Below are positions 1-5,695 of a stretch of DNA of 15,276 nt, piece by piece; position 1 is the first letter of the stretch; each line of letters starts with the position of its first letter. Source of the DNA: Microbacteriaceae bacterium (GTDB lineage: Bacteria > Actinomycetota > Actinomycetes > Actinomycetales > Microbacteriaceae). The notes under the pieces are model-generated. The model made no database searches and was not told the DNA's origin. It worked only from the letters and a program-made list of their open reading frames with translations. The stretch lies in assembly GCA_025464125.1 (NCBI GenBank), contig JAODLU010000120.1, forward strand, positions 1 to 15,276. Direction: 5' to 3'. A program made the position numbers and the translations under genes.

Positions 1-63
1 GAGGCGCCGCACGGCGAAGGAGCGCCGCAGCCCGATCTCCTGATTCGTTCAGCCGATCTTTTG

Positions 64-948
64 TCAGCCGATCAGGGCTGGCGCCACTCGGATCAGGTTT
101 CCCCACGGGTCATCGAAGCTGAGGGCGGCACCGTCGTCGCGGGTCTCTATGCCGTAATGCGACATCCGCTCGCCGAGGGCACCGATGTCGTCGGCACCGG
201 GGACCAGGATGTCGACCCGCCCGAGCCCGAGAGTGCGCCCGCGGCGACCGGCTCCCGCGGTGTTCCAGGTGTTCATCGCCATGTGGTGGTGATAGCCACC
301 GGCGCTCACGAAGAGGGCCTGCGCGCCGAGGTCGAAGGTGGTCTCGAAACCGAGCCGGTCGACGTAGAACTCGTGGGCGGTCTTCGTATCGCCTACGGCC
401 AGGTGCACGTGGCCGACGCTCGCTCCACCGATGACAGGCTCCGCAACCGACTGCTCGGTGAGGTGCTCCTGCAAAAAGGCGTTCGGGTCGAGGTAGAGCG
501 TGTTCATCTCGACGCTGCCGTGGGTCCAGCTCCAGGCGCTGCGCTCACGGTCCCAGTAGAGCTCGACGCCGTTGCCCTCTGGGTCGTTGAAGTAGAAGGC
601 CTGGCTCACCAGGTGATCTGAGCTGCCGGTGAAGCTGCCGGGCGCGTGGGTGGCGACGGAATAGACCGCCGCCGCGAGCGCGGCCTGGGTGTCGAAGATG
701 ATCGCGGTGTGGAACAGGCCGGCGTCCCTGGGGCTGGCGTGCACGAGCTCTGGCGCTGCCTGCAGGATTATTACCGGCTTGCCGGCGCGACCGAGGGTGG
801 TTGTGCCTGCAGTCTGGGACAGCACCTGCAACGCCACTGCCTCGCGGTAATACGCGGTCATGGCGTCGAGGTCGGCGACGAGCAGGGTCACCGCGCCCAT
901 GTGGGTGTCGGCGGCGAGGAGATCCTGTGTAGCGGTCATAGTCATCAC
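64..948 (-). CDS. Two-domain VOC family protein, CatE-like extradiol dioxygenase/glyoxalase
   Basis: The 294-residue product has two vicinal-oxygen-chelate repeats. The N-terminal repeat runs from about residue 16 (H-M-G-A-V-T-L-L-V-A-D) to the metal-ligand type segment DPEGNGVELYWDRE. The C-terminal repeat starts at VGHVHLAVGD and includes ALFVSAGGYHHHMAMNTW, which closely resembles the same stretch in Bacillus CatE. The family cleaves catechols or handles quinone and electrophile adducts in the cytosol using a divalent metal; the substrate here is unknown. The length fits the roughly 285-residue CatE family. The first codon is GTG, followed by ATG at 945 and another ATG at 939; no clear ribosome site separates them, so the start is uncertain by up to three codons. 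A palindrome sits immediately upstream, as expected for a gene controlled by a MarR- or HxlR-type redox or quinone repressor. The enzyme class is confident, the exact reaction is not. Confidence 0.9.
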   Translation of the reverse strand: MMTMTATQDLLAADTHMGAVTLLVADLDAMTAYYREAVALQVLSQTAGTTTLGRAGKPVIILQAAPELVHASPRDAGLFHTAIIFDTQAALAAAVYSVATHAPGSFTGSSDHLVSQAFYFNDPEGNGVELYWDRERSAWSWTHGSVEMNTLYLDPNAFLQEHLTEQSVAEPVIGGASVGHVHLAVGDTKTAHEFYVDRLGFETTFDLGAQALFVSAGGYHHHMAMNTWNTAGAGRRGRTLGLGRVDILVPGADDIGALGERMSHYGIETRDDGAALSFDDPWGNLIRVAPALIG

Positions 949-952
949 AACT

Positions 953-970
953 TACTTGTTTCATCAAGTA
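953..970. promoter_or_regulatory. Operator-like palindrome before the VOC gene
   Basis: TACTTG and CAAGTA form perfect 6-bp inverted arms around a 6-bp AT-rich centre (TTTCAT). The site ends 4 bases before the GTG start of the leftward VOC gene. A dimeric repressor bound here would block transcription or initiation. Bacillus catDE, which encodes a close relative, is controlled through a TTACT-type palindrome by DUF24/MarR-like quinone sensors, so a similar regulator is likely. No regulator gene is present in the window. Confidence 0.55.
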
Positions 971-1058
971 TTCCACGAGTGCGCTCGTCACGGGCGCGGG
1001 CCGGCGGGGCGCGGGAAGCGGGTGCGGCGACGTCAGTGCCCTGAGGCAGACTGTCGGC

Positions 1059-2003
1059 ATGAACGCATGGCTCGGAGTGGTCTCCCGCGCGCACGTGCAG
1101 CGCGGTGTGTCGCTGGGCATCGCCCGCGTCAATCACGGCAAACGCGCGGGTCTCGCACACCTCGAGCCCGGTGACTGGTTCGTCTACTACTCGCCAAAGA
1201 TGGGCTACCCCGACGGCGAGCCGCTGAAGGCTTTCACCGCGATCGGGGTTGTGGCTGACTCCGAGATCGTCCAGGTCGAGGAAGGCGACTTCAGGCCGTT
1301 CCAGCGCGCGATCGACTACGAACTCGCCGCCAAGGAGGTACCGATCGCCGACTTTGGCGGATCGCTCGACTTCACCGCTGGCGCTAACTGGGGTTACCAG
1401 CTGAGACGCGGCATCGTGCCCCTGAGTGACCACGACATCAAGGCGATCCGCGCTGCGATGACCGCCTCGAAGCGGCTTGCGCGCACGAGGCCAGGCAGGG
1501 CTGGACTGCGAAGCAGTTCAGCCCAGCACCTTCGCGTAGCAAAGCGAGATCTCAGAGTCCGCGTAATACCCGAATGCGGGGATGCGGGCGTAGCCCTCAC
1601 GCTCGTAAAAGCGCACTGCGTCTGGTTGGCGGTCGCCGGTCTCCAGCAGCAGCCGGGTCCAGCCGCGCCGACGGGCATCGGACTCGAGCGCGGTCAGGAT
1701 GGCCGTCGAGACGCCGGTGCCGCGGTGATCGCGCGCGACGAACATGCGCTTCACCTCACCCTCACCGTCGCCCAGTTGCCGAAGGCCCCCGCAGCCGAGC
1801 GCCTGCCCGTCGTCGTCGAATGCCACGAAAAACACGGTGATGTCGTCAGCCGTTGGCGCCGGGCCGGGCTCGGAATCCGGTGTGCCGTAGCGTTCCTCGA
1901 TCTCGACGCGCTGGGCAGCGCGCAGTGCGGCGCCGGCCTCGTCGGTCCAGTCGACAGCGCGCACGATCATTCGCCGGTGAGCCTTTGGATCAATTCCAGG
2001 TAG
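1059..2003 (+). CDS. EVE domain-containing protein with an abnormally long open frame
   Basis: Residues 1-136 form a complete EVE domain (COG1673/UPF0310, PUA-like fold): N-terminal MNAWLGVVSRAHV, then PGDWFVYYSPKMGYPDGEPLKAFTAIG, and near the end GANWGYQLRRGIVPLSDHDIKAIRAAM. EVE domains bind modified bases in DNA or RNA, and stand-alone versions are usually 140-150 residues. Here no in-frame stop follows the domain: the frame stays open to 2003 (314 codons), and its last 160 or so codons lie antisense to the GNAT gene with arginine-rich, low-quality sequence. The functional gene is probably 1059 to about 1480. A one-base frameshift just before 1459 would expose a TGA at 1459-1461, exactly where the family tends to end. 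The start ATG has no good ribosome site; CAGACT lies 6 bases before it and could be a -10 element of a leaderless transcript. The domain is certain, the 3' end is not. Confidence 0.7.
   Translation: MNAWLGVVSRAHVQRGVSLGIARVNHGKRAGLAHLEPGDWFVYYSPKMGYPDGEPLKAFTAIGVVADSEIVQVEEGDFRPFQRAIDYELAAKEVPIADFGGSLDFTAGANWGYQLRRGIVPLSDHDIKAIRAAMTASKRLARTRPGRAGLRSSSAQHLRVAKRDLRVRVIPECGDAGVALTLVKAHCVWLAVAGLQQQPGPAAPTGIGLERGQDGRRDAGAAVIARDEHALHLTLTVAQLPKAPAAERLPVVVECHEKHGDVVSRWRRAGLGIRCAVAFLDLDALGSAQCGAGLVGPVDSAHDHSPVSLWINSR
1498..1524. terminator. Hairpin between EVE and GNAT genes
   Basis: A 12-bp stem (1498-1509 with 1513-1524) closes a GAA triloop. In plus-strand RNA it is fully paired, with one G-U; in minus-strand RNA that pair becomes an A-C mismatch. 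The GNAT stop codon lies inside the right arm. There is no T-tract on either side, so intrinsic termination would be weak; it may serve as a 3' end stabiliser or a Rho-assisted terminator. Confidence 0.45.
1518..1970 (-). CDS. GNAT family N-acetyltransferase
   Basis: The 150-residue product has the length and layout of a single GNAT domain. The central strand and acetyl-CoA loop read GEGEVKRMFVARDHRGTGVSTAILTAL, where RDHRGTG matches the family R/Q-x-x-G-x-G/A signature. It is followed by the RLLLETG strand and the C-terminal AVRFYEREGYARIPAFGYY segment typical of small amino-acid or antibiotic-type acetyltransferases. The acyl acceptor cannot be told from sequence. Its ATG overlaps the purC stop as ATGA, so it is the third, translationally coupled gene of the purD-purC operon, although no purine role is known for the family. 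The whole gene is antisense to the unclosed tail of the EVE frame; conserved motifs here and junk-like residues on the other strand make this the real gene. Confidence 0.87.
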   Translation of the reverse strand: MIVRAVDWTDEAGAALRAAQRVEIEERYGTPDSEPGPAPTADDITVFFVAFDDDGQALGCGGLRQLGDGEGEVKRMFVARDHRGTGVSTAILTALESDARRRGWTRLLLETGDRQPDAVRFYEREGYARIPAFGYYADSEISLCYAKVLG

Positions 2004-2848
2004 CGGGCGGTGGCCTGCTCGACGATCGCGGGTGGCAGCGCGGGTGGCGTTCCGGTCTTGTCCCAGTGGGCGCTGAGCCAGTTGCGCACGATCTGCTTGT
2101 CGAAACTCGCCAGTCGCCCAGGGCCTCCGGCTTCATACGTCGTGGCGTCCCAGTAGCGCGAGCTGTCGCTGGTGAGAACCTCGTCGGCCAGCGCGATCAC
2201 CCCGGTCTCGCCGTTGCGCCCGAACTCGAACTTCGTGTCAGCGAGAATCACCCCGCGCGACTCGGCGATGGTCGACGCCCTGCCGAAGATGCTGAGGCTC
2301 AGCGACCGGAGCGCCTCGGCATCCGCTGCGCCGATGAGTTCGACCGTGCGCTCGAAGGTGATGTTCTCGTCGTGCTGGCCGAGGGGTGCCTTCCAGGCCG
2401 GCGTGTAGATGGGCTCTGGCAGCCTGTCGCCGTCGGAGAGCCCGGCAGGCAGTTGGATGCCGCAGACCGCCTGTGTCTCGACGTACTCGAGGTAGCCCGA
2501 CCCCGACAGGTATCCGCGCACCACACACTCGATGGGGAACATGTCGAGGGTGCGGGCGAGCATCGCACGCCCGGCGACCTCTGGCGGGACCGGCACGTGC
2601 CCCGGCGCAAGCAGGTGGTTCGGCACGTCGTCGAGCTGGTCGAACCACCAGAGGCTCAGGGTGGTCAGCAGCTCACCTTTGCCTGGGATGCCCGGCGAAA
2701 GCACATGGTCGAACGCACTCACACGGTCGCTGGCCACCATCAGCACACGTTCCGCGTACTCGATGCCGGGCAGCCCCTCTTCGATGTAGAGGTCGCGCAC
2801 TTTGCCCGAGTAGACGTGCTGCCAGCCCTGCATCTGCTGGGTCGTCAT
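1967..2848 (-). CDS. purC: Phosphoribosylaminoimidazole-succinocarboxamide synthase
   Basis: SAICAR synthetase joins CAIR and L-aspartate using ATP, the eighth step of de novo IMP synthesis in the cytosol. The 293 residues match the longer actinobacterial and yeast-like form. Visible motifs are SGKVRDLY (14-21), VASDRVSAFD (38-47), ECVVRGYLSGSGY (107-119), the catalytic region LADTKFEFG (202-210) and ADEVLTSDSSRYW (221-233), which is the second PurC signature. The ATG overlaps the upstream purD stop (ATGA), and its own stop overlaps the GNAT start in the same way, so all three genes should be co-translated. The sequence looks intact and ordinary. Confidence 0.97.
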   Translation of the reverse strand: MTTQQMQGWQHVYSGKVRDLYIEEGLPGIEYAERVLMVASDRVSAFDHVLSPGIPGKGELLTTLSLWWFDQLDDVPNHLLAPGHVPVPPEVAGRAMLARTLDMFPIECVVRGYLSGSGYLEYVETQAVCGIQLPAGLSDGDRLPEPIYTPAWKAPLGQHDENITFERTVELIGAADAEALRSLSLSIFGRASTIAESRGVILADTKFEFGRNGETGVIALADEVLTSDSSRYWDATTYEAGGPGRLASFDKQIVRNWLSAHWDKTGTPPALPPAIVEQATARYLELIQRLTGE

Positions 2849-4110
2849 TCGCTGACCCTCGCCGCGATATCGGTGCGGTACTGGCCGCCCTCCAGCCGGA
2901 TGGACTCCAGCGCCGCGTATGCGCGAGCGCGAGCCTCGGCAAAGTCGCCTCCGGTGGCCACGACGCTGAGCACCCGCCCGCCGGTGGCGAGCAGCTCGGC
3001 ACCCGAGCGAGCGGTTGCCGCGTGGGCGATCGTGACGCCAGGCGTTTGGAGCGCTGCCTCGAGCCCGGAGATCTGCCTGCCGGTGACCGGTGCCTGCGGG
3101 TACCCCTCGCTCGCGAGCACAACCGTGACGGCCACGTCGTTCGAGAATTCGGGACGGGGTACTCCGGCAAGTTCGCCGGATGCCGCGGCCAGCAGCAAAC
3201 CGGCAAGGGGGGTTACGAGTCTCGGCAACACCACCTGGGTCTCCGGATCGCCGAACCTGGCGTTGAACTCGATCACCCGGATGCCCGAACTGGTGATGAT
3301 CAGCCCGCAGTACAGCAGTCCGATGAACGGGGTCTGCTCGAGGGCGAGCTGGCGCACCGTGGGAATGGCGATGGTCTCGATGACTTCATCCACAAATCCG
3401 TCGGCCAGCCATGGGAGCGGTGAGTACGCGCCCATGCCGCCAGTGTTCGGGCCTTCATCGCCGTCGGCCAGCCGCTTGTAGTCCTGTGCTGGAGACAACG
3501 GCAGCACCGTGTGGCCATCGCTCAGGAAGAAGAGCGACACCTCCTGGCCGTCGAGGAACTCCTCGACCAGCACGCTGCCGTGACTGAGCCAGAACTCGGC
3601 GTGAGCGATGGCCTCCGCGCGGTCAGGCGTTACAAGCACGCCCTTGCCAGCGGCGAGACCGTCAGCCTTGACCACATACGGTGCGCCGTATTCGTCGATG
3701 GCGTCAACAGCGTCTTCGAGGGAGCCTGCCCGCGTTGCGCGCCCGGTGGGCACGCCCGCCTCCTCCATGATGCGCTTGGCGAAAGTCTTGCTGCCCTCGA
3801 GCTGCGCGGCAGCTTTGCCCGGGCCGAAAGTGGCGATGCCGCGCTGGCGAAGCGCATCGGCAACGCCGGCAACCAGGGGCGCCTCCGGCCCGATGATGAC
3901 CAGCTCGATGTCATTGTCGAGAGCGAAGGCTGCGACCACCTGCGGGTTCGTCGGGTCCAGTGCGATAACAGGCACAGCGGTGGCGATTCCCGCGTTGCCC
4001 GGTGCAGCGGTGATCTCGTGGGCGGCAGATCCGTCATCCGCAGTTTCGCGGAGCAGTGCAGTGACAATCGCGTGCTCGCGGGCACCGGAACCGAGGACGA
4101 GAATTCTCAC
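2845..4110 (-). CDS. purD: Phosphoribosylamine-glycine ligase
   Basis: GAR synthetase condenses 5-phosphoribosylamine with glycine using ATP, the second step of purine synthesis. It is an ATP-grasp enzyme: the N-terminal fold begins VRILVLGSGAREHAI, followed by GPEAPLVAGVADALR, GSKTFAKRIMEEAGVPT, the ATP loop VVKADGLAAGKGV, the substrate segment AQDYKRLADGDEGPNTGGMGAYSP and the metal site EFNARFGDPETQVVLPRL. I chose the GTG at 4110 (421 residues) because conserved sequence starts there and a -10-like TACGCT lies 6 bases before it, giving a leaderless start. An ATG at 4137 would add nine non-conserved residues (MWPPRYAYR) and also lacks a ribosome site. The gene heads the purD-purC-GNAT operon with ATGA coupling to purC. 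Confidence 0.95.
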   Translation of the reverse strand: MRILVLGSGAREHAIVTALLRETADDGSAAHEITAAPGNAGIATAVPVIALDPTNPQVVAAFALDNDIELVIIGPEAPLVAGVADALRQRGIATFGPGKAAAQLEGSKTFAKRIMEEAGVPTGRATRAGSLEDAVDAIDEYGAPYVVKADGLAAGKGVLVTPDRAEAIAHAEFWLSHGSVLVEEFLDGQEVSLFFLSDGHTVLPLSPAQDYKRLADGDEGPNTGGMGAYSPLPWLADGFVDEVIETIAIPTVRQLALEQTPFIGLLYCGLIITSSGIRVIEFNARFGDPETQVVLPRLVTPLAGLLLAAASGELAGVPRPEFSNDVAVTVVLASEGYPQAPVTGRQISGLEAALQTPGVTIAHAATARSGAELLATGGRVLSVVATGGDFAEARARAYAALESIRLEGGQYRTDIAARVSE

Positions 4111-4116
4111 CCGGTA

Positions 4117-4145
4117 AGCGTACCGGGGCGGCCACATGTTGGCAG
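4117..4145 (-). promoter_or_regulatory. Candidate leaderless promoter of purD
   Basis: On the minus strand a -35-like CTGCCA (4140-4145, four of six matches to TTGACA) is separated by 17 bases from a -10-like TACGCT (4117-4122, TAnnnT type). The GTG start begins 7 bases after the -10, which is where transcription should begin. No Shine-Dalgarno sequence is visible, which agrees with a leaderless transcript, common in actinobacteria. Confidence 0.45.
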
Positions 4146-4205
4146 AAGCGGCGGCTCCCAGGGTGCGCGAACCTCACGGCGCACTGGCGGTGAAAGACTG
4201 GGCGA

Positions 4206-4583
4206 ATGGCTAAACCGAGGATCGCGGCAACTGACGGCGCCGAGGCAGTTCGCCGTGCCCTCGCGACAGTCGCAGGACGCGACACCGAGGCGACGGCCGT
4301 GCGCTACCTGCTGCAACTGCTGGCAGAGGGGGCGCCCGGCAACTCCGTGGAGGTGCGCGTGCCGCCCTTCGGCGCGGTGCAATGCATCGAGGGCCCTGGC
4401 CACACGAGAGGCACCCCACCGAACGTTGTCGAGATGGACGCGCTCACCTGGCTGGCAATCGCCACAGGGGGCGACACCTGGGATGCCACTGTGGCACGCG
4501 GCAAGATCTCTGCGTCTGGTTCGCGCGCTCACCTCGGTGCTCACCTGCCGCTGAGCTGGGACCCTGATGAGGCTGGAGAATAG
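4206..4583 (+). CDS. Bacterial SCP-ortholog (sterol carrier family) protein
   Basis: This 125-residue cytosolic protein matches the actinobacterial SCP-2-like family (SCP_3 type, as in mycobacterial Rv0807). Its hallmark is RVPPFGAVQCIEGPGHTRGTPPNVVEMDALTWLAIATG at residues 51-88, followed by the ISASGSRA strand. The family has an SCP-2-like lipid-binding fold, but its ligand and physiological role are unknown. Homologues commonly sit beside purine genes in actinobacteria, and here the gene diverges from purD, so shared control is possible. The ATG at 4206 lacks a clear ribosome site; AAGACT lies 6 bases before it, the same spacing as at the EVE gene, hinting at another leaderless start. It leads a two-gene unit with the membrane protein that follows 4 bases after its stop. 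Confidence 0.85.
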   Translation: MAKPRIAATDGAEAVRRALATVAGRDTEATAVRYLLQLLAEGAPGNSVEVRVPPFGAVQCIEGPGHTRGTPPNVVEMDALTWLAIATGGDTWDATVARGKISASGSRAHLGAHLPLSWDPDEAGE

Positions 4584-4587
4584 GACC

Positions 4588-4929
4588 ATGAGCGACGACC
4601 AGCAACTCCAGCCGACAGAGGCAACCTCCACTACCGAGGTGACCCTGCGGCGTGCGCCGAAGTATCCGGTCTTTCTTGTGCTCGGCGCGCTGGCCGGGGC
4701 GCTCGGCACGCTGGTTCTTACCGCATCGTTCCCCGTCGACCCTGCAGTCGGGTTCGCGGCGCTGTACGGCTACTTCGTGCTGTTCGGCATCCCCATCGGG
4801 GTGGTGCTCGGCGCGCTCGTCGCGATCATCCTCGACCGCGTCTCGGTGCACAGGGCGAAGCGCATGGCGGCCGAGCTCACAACAGTCGACCCGTTGCCGT
4901 ACGAAGACGAAGACGAACTCAAAGACTGA
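4588..4929 (+). CDS. Small two-helix membrane protein of unknown function
   Basis: The 113-residue product has two hydrophobic helices (about residues 27-46 and 60-83). They are flanked by a polar threonine- and glutamine-rich N-terminus and a charged C-terminal tail ending in the acidic run YEDEDELKD. The basic stretch HRAKR after helix two suggests that both ends lie in the cytoplasm. Similar short proteins recur in Microbacteriaceae, sometimes with a doubtful potassium-transporter label; nothing here supports transport by itself. The ATG at 4588 is chosen because GGAG lies 9 bases upstream inside the end of the SCP gene; the alternative ATG at 4567 would overlap that gene without a ribosome site. 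The 4-base gap indicates co-transcription with the SCP gene. Confidence 0.8.
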   Translation: MSDDQQLQPTEATSTTEVTLRRAPKYPVFLVLGALAGALGTLVLTASFPVDPAVGFAALYGYFVLFGIPIGVVLGALVAIILDRVSVHRAKRMAAELTTVDPLPYEDEDELKD

Positions 4930-4992
4930 TCACCGATCGCAGCCCTGCACATCGCAGACCTACACAGCGCAGAGCCTTCGAAATCAGGGCGC

Positions 4993-5031
4993 AGAAAAGG
5001 CCCGCAGCATCAATGCCTGCGGGCCTTTTCT
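4993..5031. terminator. Bidirectional intrinsic terminator
   Basis: A perfect 15-bp stem (4993-5007 with 5017-5031) closes a 9-base loop. The outer part of the stem is AAAA/TTTT, so each strand reads a GC-rich stem followed by a short T run. It lies 64 bases after the rightward membrane-protein gene and 31 bases after the stop of the leftward LAxTG gene, and so serves both converging units. Confidence 0.9.
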
Positions 5032-5061
5032 GGCTTGCCTGGGTTAGCTGGCCTGCTGGAG

Positions 5062-5529
5062 TTAGACGGTCGCGCGTGAGCCGTTGCGACGGATAACCAT
5101 CAGAACGACGACGAGCGCGAGGCCGAGGGCGAGGATTCCGCCACCGAACCACACGAATGACGTGGGGTTGATTCCGGTCGATGCCAGGTCAGCTGGAGCG
5201 ATCGTCGCGGTGACCGCGATCGAGTTGGTGAACCCGGTGCCGGTTGCCGTGACGGTGTAAACGCCGCTGACCGGGAACACTGCGTTGATGGTTGCGGTGC
5301 CGTTGACCACGGTCTTCGAGATGGAGGCCGAGAGGATCGCTTCGCCAGGGCCGGTGACGGTGAAGTCAACGCTGGTGACGCCCGCCGGGATGTTCTCCTC
5401 GACGTAGGTGCCGCTTCCGCCGGTGCTGACTGCGTTCGGGCCGCTGATCTCGCCGTAGGCGTTGGCAGCAGTCGCCGGAATAAGGACGGCGGCGAGAGCA
5501 ATAGCTGCCGCAACGAAGATTTTCTTCAT
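5062..5529 (-). CDS. Small secreted LAxTG-anchored surface protein
   Basis: The 155-residue protein begins with a typical Sec signal peptide (MKKIF, a hydrophobic core and an ANA cleavage site near residue 24). A threonine-, serine- and valine-rich region of about 85 residues follows, with alternating strand character (for example GTYVEENIPAGVTSVDFTVTGPGEAIL), which suggests one Ig-like beta-sandwich. The C-terminus is a sorting signal: LASTG (115-119), a hydrophobic helix (125-146) and the basic tail RRNGSR. LAxTG is the motif preferred by class E sortases of high-GC actinobacteria, so the protein should be covalently wall-linked; no sortase is in the window. I prefer the ATG at 5529 (GAAGGG 10 bases upstream) to the TTG at 5535. 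It is the last leftward gene of the polysaccharide locus and has its own putative promoter. Its function is unknown; adhesion or polymer attachment is speculation. Confidence 0.85.
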   Translation of the reverse strand: MKKIFVAAAIALAAVLIPATAANAYGEISGPNAVSTGGSGTYVEENIPAGVTSVDFTVTGPGEAILSASISKTVVNGTATINAVFPVSGVYTVTATGTGFTNSIAVTATIAPADLASTGINPTSFVWFGGGILALGLALVVVLMVIRRNGSRATV

Positions 5530-5633
5530 TTGCAATGGACCCTTCGGTAAAGGAAAGAATGTGACGTTTAGTTCGGAACGTGATTGAGCCCGTGGCTGAC
5601 GCGCCCCTAAAAAAAGATGCCCCTGTGTTCCCT

Positions 5634-5663
5634 ACCGTATTGGGCGCGAGCGCATTGGGACAA
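5634..5663 (-). promoter_or_regulatory. Candidate promoter of the LAxTG surface protein gene
   Basis: On the minus strand a -35-like TTGTCC (5658-5663) and a -10-like TACGGT (5634-5639) are 18 bases apart. Transcription from about 5627 would give a 5' leader of roughly 98 bases, containing a run of seven T at 5609-5615 and the ribosome site. I do not recognise any riboswitch in the leader. Confidence 0.45.
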
Positions 5664-5671
5664 CCGGGAAT

Positions 5672-5688
5672 GTAAACGTTACGTAAAC
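5672..5688. promoter_or_regulatory. 11-bp-phased direct repeat upstream of the LAxTG promoter
   Basis: GTAAAC occurs twice, at 5672-5677 and 5683-5688, exactly 11 bp apart (GTTTAC on the minus strand), just upstream of the predicted -35. Repeats one helical turn apart are how OmpR/PhoB-family response regulators usually bind. The AT-rich island stands out in this GC-rich background. The binder is unknown. Confidence 0.4.
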
Positions 5689-5695
5689 TCTACTT

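Noticed and set aside
1..43. Possible C-terminal end of a rightward gene, reading RRRTAKERRSPIS then TGA.
   Set aside because: Thirteen basic residues are too few to identify anything; the other frames here are open too.
945..1433. Minus-strand open frame of 162 codons opposite the EVE gene.
   Set aside because: It is opposite the conserved EVE domain and overlaps the VOC promoter region; the product has no recognisable motif.
1853..3481. Long plus-strand open frame of 542 codons opposite purC and purD.
   Set aside because: It is the antisense shadow of two clearly recognisable genes in GC-rich DNA; its residues form no known motif and are rich in Arg, Ala and Pro.
5530..5627. Known riboswitch (c-di-GMP or c-di-AMP type) in the leader of the LAxTG gene.
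   Set aside because: The conserved cores of these classes are not visible; only a short stem and a T-tract can be seen.
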